Assembly: GCA_963789885.1 (NCBI GenBank)
Contig: CAWBNB010000071.1
Coordinates: 62,001 to 126,000 of the forward strand
Reading direction: 5' to 3'
Length of the DNA stretch: 64,000 nucleotides
Origin: DATEDA01 sp963789885
GTDB taxonomy: Bacteria > Pseudomonadota > Gammaproteobacteria > Burkholderiales > SG8-39
The notes under the pieces are model-generated. The model was not told the origin of the DNA, did not search any database, and saw nothing but the letters and a program-made list of their open reading frames with translations. Positions 43,806 to 51,266 of this stretch are shown one piece after another. Positions within the stretch are counted from its first letter, which is position 1; each line of letters starts with the position of its first letter. Made by a program: the position numbers and the translations under genes.

Positions 43806-44000
43806 TTCTCCGGTTCCTCGCTTTTATTGGCTGCTTGATCTTATGCCGGCAGCATATCGGGGCGCGCCCCGCGAGAATGTTAACAATTGTGAAATGCCGG
43901 CGAGAATGCCGCATCCGGCGCCGGCAAAGGCGACGGCGTCGAAGTCTCCACGGATCGGCGCCGCTGGGCCTGGCCGGGCGGGCAGCCGGCCGGCCTTCAT

Positions 44001-44621
44001 TCAGTGTGCGAGCACCGGCTTCGGCCGCATCGTGCCGACGAAGAACAGCAGGAGATAGAGGTAGGCCGCGAACCGCCAGTCGAGCGCGGCGAGGAGCACT
44101 GCCGCGGCGACGATGATGAAGGCGATGACATAGCGGTCGCGGACCGTCCGCCATCTCGCCGCCACCTCGCCCTGCGCGCCGTCCATCAGGTGAAACAGCG
44201 CGTGCCGCCACATCAGGAACTGTGCGGCGAGAACGAGCCCGAGGTTGACGCCGTAGACGAGCGGCGCGTCGTCGAGCGACCGGTACTGCCCCATCAGCGA
44301 CGTCGAGAACGGGACGAACGTGATGAACAGGATGAAGAGCAGGTTGCGCCCCAGGAACAGGTGGTCGACCCCGCGGACGAGATGCATCAGCCGGTGGTGG
44401 CCTAGCCAGAAGATGCAGAGCACGAGAAAGCTGATCACGTAGCTCTCGAGCTTCGGCAGGAGCGTAAGCAGCGCCGTGCGCAAACCTGCGTCGTCGATCG
44501 CCGCCAGGGCCAGCGCGTCGGGCAGCCGGAGGTCGAGCACGAGGAGCGTCATCGCGACCGCGAAGATGCCGTCGGTCAGCGCCTCGATCCGTCCCTTGCC
44601 TGGCAGTCCGGCGTCGGCCAC
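44001..44621 (-). CDS. TMEM175-like (DUF1211) membrane protein
   Basis: A 206-residue protein with about six membrane helices. The first carries GRIEALTDGIFAVAMTLLVLDL, the bacterial form of the R-x3-(F/L)(S/T)D motif that lines the pore in TMEM175 potassium channels, followed by the conserved SYVISFLVLCIFWLGHHRL helix. A potassium-leak channel is the family expectation, unproven here. ATG 44621; its upstream neighbour on the same strand is a transglutaminase-like gene 19 bp away, so they may share a transcript. Confidence 0.85.
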   Translation of the reverse strand: MADAGLPGKGRIEALTDGIFAVAMTLLVLDLRLPDALALAAIDDAGLRTALLTLLPKLESYVISFLVLCIFWLGHHRLMHLVRGVDHLFLGRNLLFILFITFVPFSTSLMGQYRSLDDAPLVYGVNLGLVLAAQFLMWRHALFHLMDGAQGEVAARWRTVRDRYVIAFIIVAAAVLLAALDWRFAAYLYLLLFFVGTMRPKPVLAH

Positions 44622-44640
44622 GGCGCGACTCCTCCCACCG

Positions 44641-45345
44641 CTAGCGTGCGAGGCGGCGGCGCTCGCGGAGCGCCGCCCGCTTCGCCGCCCACCGGCGCCG
44701 CACGCGCGCCGGCGGCTGGTGATCGCGCAGCTTTTGCGCGCGGCGCTCGAGACCGTCGCGCCTGCGGAGCGAGCGCTCGTGGGGCTTCGCTAGCAGCGGG
44801 TAGTGCCGGAGCTCGTCCAGCCTCTCCGCCACCTCCCAGCAGTTCGTACCGTTCGTGATCCAGAGCTCCGGCGCGATCGTGCGGAGATCGAGGACCCGCG
44901 AGTAGGTGCGCAGGGTCTTCTCCCCGCGCCGATTCGCGTACTCGTGGAAGTAGCTCATGGCCAGCTCGCGCAACGACCGGTAGACGGGATCGCGGTAGCG
45001 CAGCGGCAAATGATTGGTCTTCGAGATTGCGCCCCAGCGCCCGTTGCGGCGGAAGACGGCGACGACGTGGTCGTAATCGCGCACCGCCTGCAGGTCGAGG
45101 AGGAGCGGCCGTTCGCCGCGGATCCACAGCGCCGCGGCCGCGATCATCGCACCCTCGATGCAGTGCGCGCGCCGCTGGCGGAGCACTTCCCGGACCGAGA
45201 GCACGGTGTCGCCGTCGGGTTCGAAGTTGGCCGGGATCGCGTTGACGAACGCCTGGATCTTCTCCGGCCGGTCGAGCCGCGCGAGCGTGCGGAACTCGGC
45301 CGGGGTGAGGCCGAGGTGGTGGCGGGTGGCGTACCGTCTGGGCAT
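44641..45345 (-). CDS. Putative transglutaminase-like cysteine protein
   Basis: A 234-residue protein with no family name that I recall with certainty. Its central part resembles a transglutaminase core: Cys in RRAHCIEGAMIAAAALWIRG at a helix start, His in RDYDHVVAVFRRNGRWGAISKTNH, and an acidic/Asn residue following. The PEKIQAFVNAIPANFEPDGDTVLSVREVLRQ lead-in is typical of transglutaminase-like bacterial proteins. The C-terminal 40 residues are very basic (Arg-rich). Conserved sequence starts at ATG 45345 (MPRRYATRHHLGLTPAEF). It could be a peptidase-like enzyme or an inactive relative. Confidence 0.62.
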   Translation of the reverse strand: MPRRYATRHHLGLTPAEFRTLARLDRPEKIQAFVNAIPANFEPDGDTVLSVREVLRQRRAHCIEGAMIAAAALWIRGERPLLLDLQAVRDYDHVVAVFRRNGRWGAISKTNHLPLRYRDPVYRSLRELAMSYFHEYANRRGEKTLRTYSRVLDLRTIAPELWITNGTNCWEVAERLDELRHYPLLAKPHERSLRRRDGLERRAQKLRDHQPPARVRRRWAAKRAALRERRRLAR

Positions 45346-45561
45346 GGCCGGGCGCAGGCGAGGAACCGAAAAGCCGAAAAACCGCCGCGAATGATACGCG
45401 ACCCGCACCCCGTGTCGGGCGGGGGTGACGAGGGCGGGCACCGGTGCCGGGCATGGCGTCGGGCCACGCCGACGGACGCCGAGCGCCCGCGTCCGATCCT
45501 CGACAGGCGCGCCCAAAAAGCGGGCCTCCGGCGCATCCGCTCCTCGCCGGGCTCTGCAATA

Positions 45562-46818
45562 ATGAGTATTCCAATGTCATTGCGACTGATCGCTGCCGCC
45601 TGTGTCCTCGTTCCCGGCCTCGGCCTGGCCGCGGACCTCGGCCGGCTCACGCTCCAGTCGGGAGTGGGCGAGCCGCTCCGGGCGGAGATCGAGGTGCTCG
45701 CGGTGCGGCCCGGCGAGGCGGCGACGCTCGCCGCGCGCATCCCGCCGGCGGACGTCTTCTGGCGCGCGAATCTCGAGCCGTCGCCCGTGCTCGACCGGCT
45801 GCGGGTCGCCGTCGAACGCCGGCCGGGGAACCGCCACGCGGTCGTGCTGCGCTCGACTGAGGCGCTCGACGAGCCGTTCATCCAGGTACTGGTGGAGCTC
45901 GCGTCCTCGACCGGGAGCGTGGTGCGCGAGTACCCGTTCCTGCTCGAGGAGCCGCGGGGGCGCGGCCAGCGCGCGATCGCAGCGCCCGCGCCGCCCGAGG
46001 CCGTGCCACCCCCGGAGCGCGCGCCGGGCCGCGAAGCACCCGCCCTGCCAGACGGAGACGATTACATCGTGAAGCCGGGCGACACGCTCGCCGCGATCGC
46101 GCAGGCGCAGCGCCTCGACGGTGTCACGGTCGATCAGGCGATCGTCGCGATCTACCAGGTGAACGAGCACGCGTTCCTCGACGCGAACCTCAACCGGCTG
46201 CGCGTGGGCCGGGCGCTCGTCATCCCCGCCGTCGACGCGATGCGCGCGATCGACCCGACCGAAGCGCGGCGGATGGTGCTGGCGCACGGCGCGGCGTATG
46301 CGAGCGCTCACGCCGCGGGGCAACCGCCTGCACCCAAAGCCGGGCACGACCGGCTCAGCGTCTCCCGCGCGGAGCCAAAGCCGGGGGGCAAGGCCACCGC
46401 GACCGCGCGCGAGGACGATCTGGCGTCGGTCCAGCGCGCGCTCGGCGAGGCGCAGGAACGGATCGGGTTGCTCGAGAAGAATCTCGACGACGTGCGCATC
46501 CTTCTCGCGCTGAAAGACCAGCAGCTCGTCCGCATGGCGCGGCAGGCACAACCCGCACCACTTGCCGGCGACGCCGCCGCCGGCGAGACCTTCGACCTGC
46601 GCGACGCGGAAGGCGTCCTCTCGCATCTCCTCGGCCACTACGGCGGATGGCTCGTCCTCGGGTTCGTGGTCGGCTTCGCCTCATGGGTCACGATGCCGCT
46701 GAAGACCGTCCGGCTGTGGCGAAAGAGGCGCCGCCGACGTCAGCGCGACCTCCGCAAGCACGCGCGACGGGTACGCCGTGCGGCGCGCAAGGCGGGTCTG
46801 CTCTCGACCTCGAGCTAG
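45562..46818 (+). CDS. FimV-like LysM protein, short form with basic tail
   Basis: A 418-residue inner-membrane protein. After a signal sequence comes LGRLTLQSGVGEPLRAEIEV, the FimV N-terminal signature, then a LysM-like peptidoglycan-binding domain (YIVKPGDTLAAIAQAQRL through LRVGRALVIP), a coiled coil (about 285-325), and one membrane helix near residue 365 (GGWLVLGFVVGFASWV). Classical FimV/TspA is 900 or more residues with a long acidic cytoplasmic region ending in TPR repeats. Here the cytoplasmic part is only a 45-residue, Arg/Lys-rich tail. ATG 45562 or ATG 45574 may be the start; neither has a clear ribosome site. Confidence 0.82.
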   Translation: MSIPMSLRLIAAACVLVPGLGLAADLGRLTLQSGVGEPLRAEIEVLAVRPGEAATLAARIPPADVFWRANLEPSPVLDRLRVAVERRPGNRHAVVLRSTEALDEPFIQVLVELASSTGSVVREYPFLLEEPRGRGQRAIAAPAPPEAVPPPERAPGREAPALPDGDDYIVKPGDTLAAIAQAQRLDGVTVDQAIVAIYQVNEHAFLDANLNRLRVGRALVIPAVDAMRAIDPTEARRMVLAHGAAYASAHAAGQPPAPKAGHDRLSVSRAEPKPGGKATATAREDDLASVQRALGEAQERIGLLEKNLDDVRILLALKDQQLVRMARQAQPAPLAGDAAAGETFDLRDAEGVLSHLLGHYGGWLVLGFVVGFASWVTMPLKTVRLWRKRRRRRQRDLRKHARRVRRAARKAGLLSTSS

Positions 46819-47477
46819 CCCACCTCCCGCTCGCGCCGCAGTCCGGCGTTCTCGTGCTCGAGCTCGGCGATCCGCGCGCGGAGCACCGCCACCTCCTCAT
46901 TGTCGTGCTTCAGCGGGATGTGCTGGGGGCAGTTCGCGTCCCACGCGACGACCTCGAACACGATCGCGCGCTCGACGCGCGGCTTGCCGCCGGCCGGGGC
47001 GAGCCGCGCAAGGAGGGACGGGTCGTTCTCCACCGCGCGCGCAGTGCCCCACAGCTTGATGCGCGTGCGGGTCGAGTAGTCCATCAGGAAGATGAACGCC
47101 TGCGGGTTCTCCGCGAGGTTGCCCGCGGTGATGTACTGGCGGTTGCCCGCGTAGTCGGCGAACGCAAGCGTCCGCTCGTCGAGCACCCGCAGGAATCCCC
47201 TGGGCCCGCCGCGGTGCTGGATGTACGGCTGCCCCCCTGCGTTCGCGGTGGCGAGGTAGAACGAGTCGCGCGCGGCGACGAACGCTGCGAGGTCGGGCGT
47301 GATCGCGGTCTGCCAGCCGCCGCGCGCCTCGAGCCGCGCGTAGGCGGCCCGCGAGCCGAGGCGCTCCTGCAACGCCTTCACGCTCGGGGTGAAGGCGACG
47401 TCGGTCGTGGATCGGGCCAGTTGGATCTCCATGCGCTGTCGCGCCGCCCGCGACGGCGAGGGGCGACGTTCGCTCAC
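46815..47477 (-). CDS. Pyridoxamine 5'-phosphate oxidase-like flavin-binding protein
   Basis: A 220-residue protein of the split-barrel PNPOx-like family: FLATANAGGQPYIQHRGGPRGFLRVLDERTLAFADYAGNRQY and IFLMDYSTRTRIKLWGTARAV match flavin-binding members. The C-terminus ends in a short coiled coil (EEVAVLRARIAELEHENAGLRRE). Start taken as GTG 47477, which overlaps the upstream stop (GTGA) and has AGGAAGG at ribosome-site distance; ATG 47432 is an alternative. It forms an operon with the AhpD-like gene and probably detoxifies or reduces a small organic compound. Its 3' end overlaps the convergent fimV-like gene by 4 bp. Confidence 0.83.
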   Translation of the reverse strand: MSERRPSPSRAARQRMEIQLARSTTDVAFTPSVKALQERLGSRAAYARLEARGGWQTAITPDLAAFVAARDSFYLATANAGGQPYIQHRGGPRGFLRVLDERTLAFADYAGNRQYITAGNLAENPQAFIFLMDYSTRTRIKLWGTARAVENDPSLLARLAPAGGKPRVERAIVFEVVAWDANCPQHIPLKHDNEEVAVLRARIAELEHENAGLRREREVG

Positions 47478-48025
47478 GCCGCCTTCCTGTGCCGGGCGGT
47501 TACCACCGGGAAGTCGATGTCCGTGGCCGCGACGCTGTTGAAGAAGTTGGTGAAGACGTTGACCGCGACGTTGGCCACGATCTCGCCGATCTGGGCATCG
47601 TCGTAGCCGGCGCGTTTCACCACCGCAAGGTCGGCGTCGGACACGTGACCGCTCGTCGCGACGACGCGGCGGGCGAACTGGAGCGCCGCCCGGGTGCCCG
47701 GATCCGCGGCGTCGCCGGTGCGAGCGGCGGCGAGCACATCCGCCGCGAGCTTGAGCATGCCGCCGATCGCGGTGTGCGCCGAGAGGCAATAGTCGCAGCC
47801 GTTCACCTCGGCGACGGCGAGCGCGATCAGCTCTCGCAGCCGCGCGTCGAGCCGGCCCCGGCCGAGTGCCCCGGAGAAGCCGAGGCATGCGTCGAGGACT
47901 ACCGGGTTGGCGGCCATCCCGCGCGTCATGTTCGGCACGAGGCCGAGCTTCGCCTGCACAGCGTCGAGGAGCTCTTTCGCCCGCCCGGCGGCGTCGGCGG
48001 GGTCGATCGGGGTCAGTCGTGCCAT
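47474..48025 (-). CDS. AhpD/carboxymuconolactone decarboxylase-like protein
   Basis: A 183-residue protein with the AhpD-type redox motif: E-x-NGCDYCLSAH, that is Glu, CxxC and His, which gives alkylhydroperoxidase-like thiol chemistry in family members. The helical surroundings (LRELIALAVAEV) are typical. AAAGGAA precedes ATG 48025. First gene of a two-gene unit with the PNPOx-like protein; a LysR gene is divergent and is the likely regulator. Confidence 0.87.
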   Translation of the reverse strand: MARLTPIDPADAAGRAKELLDAVQAKLGLVPNMTRGMAANPVVLDACLGFSGALGRGRLDARLRELIALAVAEVNGCDYCLSAHTAIGGMLKLAADVLAAARTGDAADPGTRAALQFARRVVATSGHVSDADLAVVKRAGYDDAQIGEIVANVAVNVFTNFFNSVAATDIDFPVVTARHRKAA

Positions 48026-48092
48026 GGTTCGTTCCTTTCGTTGCTGGGTTGGAGCGGGCGATGTCGCCCGGACTGCCCGGCACACTAGACCT

Positions 48093-48148
48093 CTCCAATT
48101 CGAAAAATAATGTCCGTAGAATGGACATCACCCTTCAGATTATTGGAG
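48093..48148. promoter_or_regulatory. Nested inverted repeats between the AhpD-like operon and lysR
   Basis: Inner repeat ATGTCC (48110-48115) and GGACAT (48123-48128); outer repeat CTCCAAT (48093-48099) and ATTGGAG (48142-48148). The region is AT-rich and holds the divergent promoters. The inner repeat is a plausible LysR binding site. The outer left arm and the ribosome site of lysR coincide with the right arm, which could allow translational masking. Confidence 0.45.
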
Positions 48149-48155
48149 TAATTGC

Positions 48156-49100
48156 GTGGCCGATCGGCTGACCCCGATGCTGACCTTCGTGCGGATCGTC
48201 GAAGCGGGGAGCCTCTCGGCTGCCGCGCGGGCGATGGATCGCTCGCTGCCCGCGGTGTGCCGCTCGCTCGCTCAACTCGAGGAGCGGCTCGGCGCGCGAC
48301 TCCTCAACCGGACGACGCGCCGGATCGGGCTCACCGAGGCCGGTACGCAGTTCTACGAGCGCTGCCGCCGGATCGTGGCCGAGCTGGACGAGGCCGAGGC
48401 GGGCGTGACCGCGCAGCGCCTCGACCCGCAGGGCGCGCTTGCGATCTCGGCGCCGCTCCTCTTCGGCCGGATGCACGTCGCGCCCGCCGTGACCGCGCTC
48501 CTCACCCGCCACCCGAAGGTGACGGCGAGCCTGCTGCTCACCGACCATCTGGTGAATCTGGTGGAGGCCGGCATCGACGTTGCGGTCCGGATCGGCCGTC
48601 TCGCCGACTCGTCGCTCGTCGCGCGTCGGCTCGGCGCGATCCCGCGCGTCGTGTGCGCGGCGCCGGCGTATCTCGAGCGCCGCGGGACGCCCCGCACGCC
48701 GGAAGAGCTCGAGCGGCACGACTGCATCCGGTTCACCGATCTCACCCCGGGGCGCGAGTGGCCGTTCGTCGCAGACGAGGTCGAGCGGCGGGTGAAGGTG
48801 AGCGGCCCGCTCACGACGAACAACGGCGACGTGGCGATCGCCGCCGCGGAGGCGGGGCTCGGCCTCGTCATGGTGCTCGGGTACCAGGTCGAGGCTCAGC
48901 TCGCCCGCCGCGCGCTCGTCCGCGTGCTGCGCGAATGCGAGCCGCCGCCATCGCCGGTCCAGGCCGTCTACCCGTCCGGGCGCCTCATGCCCGCGAAACT
49001 GCGCACCTTCCTCGACGTGCTCACCGACACCGTTACCCCCCGGCTCGAGCGGCTGGCGCGCCTCGGCGAGCGGCGCAGGACGCCGCGCCCCCGGCGGTGA
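48156..49100 (+). CDS. LysR-family transcriptional regulator
   Basis: A 314-residue regulator. The N-terminal winged helix-turn-helix (FVRIVEAGSLSAAARAMDRSLPAVCRSLAQLEERLGARLLNRTTRRIGLTEAG) is standard, and the effector domain continues with the LLTDHLVNLVEAGIDVAVRIGRL segment of the group-A LysR proteins. The start is GTG 48156 with GGAG nine bases upstream. It is divergent from the AhpD-like/PNPOx-like operon and probably regulates it in response to a small aromatic or electrophilic compound. The basic Arg-rich tail is longer than usual. Confidence 0.9.
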   Translation: MADRLTPMLTFVRIVEAGSLSAAARAMDRSLPAVCRSLAQLEERLGARLLNRTTRRIGLTEAGTQFYERCRRIVAELDEAEAGVTAQRLDPQGALAISAPLLFGRMHVAPAVTALLTRHPKVTASLLLTDHLVNLVEAGIDVAVRIGRLADSSLVARRLGAIPRVVCAAPAYLERRGTPRTPEELERHDCIRFTDLTPGREWPFVADEVERRVKVSGPLTTNNGDVAIAAAEAGLGLVMVLGYQVEAQLARRALVRVLRECEPPPSPVQAVYPSGRLMPAKLRTFLDVLTDTVTPRLERLARLGERRRTPRPRR

Positions 49101-49109
49101 TCCCGACCT

Positions 49110-49295
49110 TCACCGGCTGGCGGCGAGGCCCCAGTCCCGGGCGGTCGTGTGCAGCACGTTCAGCGCGGCCCGCCGGATCTCGGGCGACGCCCTGCGTTCC
49201 GAATCCGGAAACGGCCACGCGCCGGCGAGCATCGATGTGTGCGCGCGCGCGGGCGTCGGCGCCGGGATCGGCGGGTATGGCGATTGGCGGCGCAT
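49110..49295 (-). CDS. Possible small protein of unknown function
   Basis: A 61-codon open frame on the minus strand between lysR and the MATE gene. Third positions are almost all G or C, as in real genes of this window, and its end (SPEIRRAALNVLHTTARDWGLAA) weakly resembles small betaproteobacterial BPSL0761-type proteins. No good ribosome site is seen before ATG 49295, and an internal ATG 21 codons later is also possible. If it is not a gene, the 303 bp between 49101 and 49403 hold only the TAGAAT motif listed below. Confidence 0.35.
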   Translation of the reverse strand: MRRQSPYPPIPAPTPARAHTSMLAGAWPFPDSERRASPEIRRAALNVLHTTARDWGLAASR

Positions 49296-49369
49296 GCGGA
49301 ATGACCCGGTTTGCATGCGCCCGAGTGTCGGCTTCGAACGTTGCAGGGGTTCGCGCGACCGGCGACCGG

Positions 49370-49375
49370 TAGAAT
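49370..49375 (+). promoter_or_regulatory. -10-like TAGAAT before the MATE gene
   Basis: TAGAAT 28 bases before GTG 49404, preceded by ACCGGCGACCGG. The same hexamer and trailing C are found at 8919 and 15948. Confidence 0.35.
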
Positions 49376-49403
49376 CCCGGCCCTTCGACCCATCCCCCAG
49401 CCG

Positions 49404-50768
49404 GTGCCGAGCCACCTCGTCCGCGACATCTTCCGTCTCGCCTGGCCGGTCTACATCGCGCAGATCGCGATCATGGCGAACGGCGTCGTCGACACGGTGA
49501 TGGCCGGGCACTACGGGACCGTCGATCTCGCCGCGGTCGGCATCGGCGCGAGCGTCTACGTGACGCTGTTCGTGACGCTCATGGGCGTCCTCTTCGCGCT
49601 TACGCCCACCGTCGCGCAGCTGCACGGCGCCGGGCGCTACGCCGAAATCGGCGAGGAGGTGCGCCAGAGCGGGTGGCTCGCGGTCGGACTGGCCGCGATC
49701 GCGATCACGCTCGTGACGCACCCGGCGCCGCTCCTCGCGCTGAGCCAGCTCACGCCCGAAGTCGAGGCCAAGACGCGCGCGTATCTGGGCGCGATGGCCT
49801 GGGCGGCGCCGGCGACGCTCGCCTCCCGTGTCTTCCAGAGCTTCTCGACCGCGGTGTCCCGGCCGCGCGTCGTGATGGTGCTGAACCTCGCCGGCCTCGC
49901 GCTGAAGATCCCGCTCAACTGGATCCTGATCTACGGCAAGTTCGGTTTCCCGGAGCTCGGCGCCGCCGGGTGTGCGGTCGCGACCGCGGCGAGCGCGTGG
50001 CTCACCTGCGCGGCCGCATGGTGGTGGTGCTACGCCGAGCGCGACTACGCGCGGTACGGCGTCTTCGCCCGCTGGTCGTGGCCGCGCGCGGCGGCGCAGT
50101 GGCAACTGCTCGCGCTCGGCGTGCCGATCGGCGCGGTGTTCTTCGTCGACGTCACGGCTTTCACGTTCATGGCGCTCTTCATCGCGCGGTTCGGCCCGGT
50201 GTACTCCGGCGCGCACCAGATCGCCGCCAACCTGACCGCGCTCGCGTTCATGTTGCCGCTCGCGATCGGCAACGCCGGCAGCGTGCTCGTCGGGCAGGCG
50301 ATCGGCGCCCGCGACCCGCCGCGCGCCCGGGCGACCGGGATTGCCGCGATCGCGATCAGCCTCGGCTGCGGGCTCGCGGTGGGCACGGTGATCTTTCTCG
50401 TCGCGGGTCCGATCGTGGGGCTCTACACTGCCGACCCCGGCGTGCAGCGCCTCGCCGTCGGGCTACTCGCTTTCGTCGCGGTCTATCACGTGTTCGACGC
50501 TGTGCAGGCGGCGGCCGTGCAGATCCTGCGCGGGTACAAGCGCGCCGCCGTGCCGATGGTGATCTACGGTGTCGCCCTGTGGGGCATCGCTCTCGGCGGC
50601 GGCTACGCCCTCGGCATCGACGGGATCGGCGTCGCCGCGCCGATGGCGGCGACCGGATTCTGGCTCGCGGCGGTGGTCGGAATGACGCTGACGGCGGTGC
50701 TGGTCAGCGTTTACTTCCTGCGCGTGAGCCGCGCGGCTTCGGTTCAGGACGCGGGACTTTCTCCTTGA
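49404..50768 (+). CDS. MATE-family efflux transporter (NorM-like)
   Basis: A 454-residue protein with about twelve membrane helices. Family segments: FRLAWPVYIAQIAIMANGVVDTVMAGHYG, FGPVYSGAHQIAANL and LPLAIGNAGSVLVGQAIGARD. It couples export of cationic drugs or metabolites to Na+ or H+ influx. Start taken as GTG 49404, where homology begins; no good ribosome site. An in-frame ATG 31 codons upstream is less likely. Its last 65 bases overlap the end of the convergent tfoX-like gene, inside a tandem repeat. Confidence 0.88.
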   Translation: MPSHLVRDIFRLAWPVYIAQIAIMANGVVDTVMAGHYGTVDLAAVGIGASVYVTLFVTLMGVLFALTPTVAQLHGAGRYAEIGEEVRQSGWLAVGLAAIAITLVTHPAPLLALSQLTPEVEAKTRAYLGAMAWAAPATLASRVFQSFSTAVSRPRVVMVLNLAGLALKIPLNWILIYGKFGFPELGAAGCAVATAASAWLTCAAAWWWCYAERDYARYGVFARWSWPRAAAQWQLLALGVPIGAVFFVDVTAFTFMALFIARFGPVYSGAHQIAANLTALAFMLPLAIGNAGSVLVGQAIGARDPPRARATGIAAIAISLGCGLAVGTVIFLVAGPIVGLYTADPGVQRLAVGLLAFVAVYHVFDAVQAAAVQILRGYKRAAVPMVIYGVALWGIALGGGYALGIDGIGVAAPMAATGFWLAAVVGMTLTAVLVSVYFLRVSRAASVQDAGLSP

Positions 50769-51186
50769 GGCGCGAGGCGTTCGCCTTAAGACGTGAGCTC
50801 TTCTCCTTAAGGCGCGGCGCCTTCGGCTCAAGATGAGCCTTCGCTTTCGGCCGCGCCGCCTTCGCCCGCAGCGCGGCGGCGAGCGCGCTCCGGGCCCAGG
50901 GGCCCATCAGCTCGCGCGACTCCATCGCCTCGTCGGGCGCGCGCCAGTAGGCGATGATCGTGCGCCGGCCCCTCGCTTCGTAGGTGAAGGCCGCCGAGCC
51001 TACCCGTTCGAGCTCCGGCCGGTTGACGTCATCCGCCTTCAGGTAGAGCACGTCTTCCGCGATGAGCGCGAACATGACGCCGTCGCAATAGAGCCCGTAA
51101 CCGCCGAACATCCTCCGCGCGGTCACGCGACCCGCCGCACCCAGCAGTTCGACCGTGTAAGTCGCGAAATTGGCGGAGGCGGTCAT
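50704..51186 (-). CDS. TfoX/Sxy N-terminal domain protein with heptad-repeat tail
   Basis: A 160-residue protein. Residues 1-100 are the TfoX N-terminal domain (VTARRMFGGYGLYCDGVMFALIAEDVLYLKAD, WRAPDEAMESRELMGPWARSAL), the single-domain form found in many bacteria. The following 60 residues are a low-complexity Lys/Arg/Pro tail with the heptads RLKEKSS, RLKANAS and RLKEKVP. TfoX/Sxy is a competence regulator in Haemophilus and Vibrio; single-domain relatives are mostly uncharacterised. Start ATG 51186. The tail is encoded over the end of the MATE gene. Confidence 0.85.
   Translation of the reverse strand: MTASANFATYTVELLGAAGRVTARRMFGGYGLYCDGVMFALIAEDVLYLKADDVNRPELERVGSAAFTYEARGRRTIIAYWRAPDEAMESRELMGPWARSALAAALRAKAARPKAKAHLEPKAPRLKEKSSRLKANASRLKEKVPRPEPKPRGSRAGSKR
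50752..50814. repeat. Three tandem 21-bp repeats
   Basis: Three 21-bp units at 50752-50772, 50773-50793 and 50794-50814 encode RLKEKVP, RLKANAS and RLKEKSS in tfoX (minus strand). A degenerate fourth copy runs to about 50835. The MATE stop codon (50766-50768) lies in the first unit. Confidence 0.75.
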
Positions 51187-51266
51187 ATCGCGCGCGGTAC
51201 AACGAGCATATGATATCGACTGGTCGCGCGGGCATCGTGCGCGGCCCGCTGTAACCGGAGGTGTGC

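Noticed and set aside
49160..49500. Two further overlapping frames between lysR and the MATE gene
   Set aside because: No homology, Arg-rich shadow composition and conflicting positions; only the frame at 49110-49295 shows a coding-like pattern.
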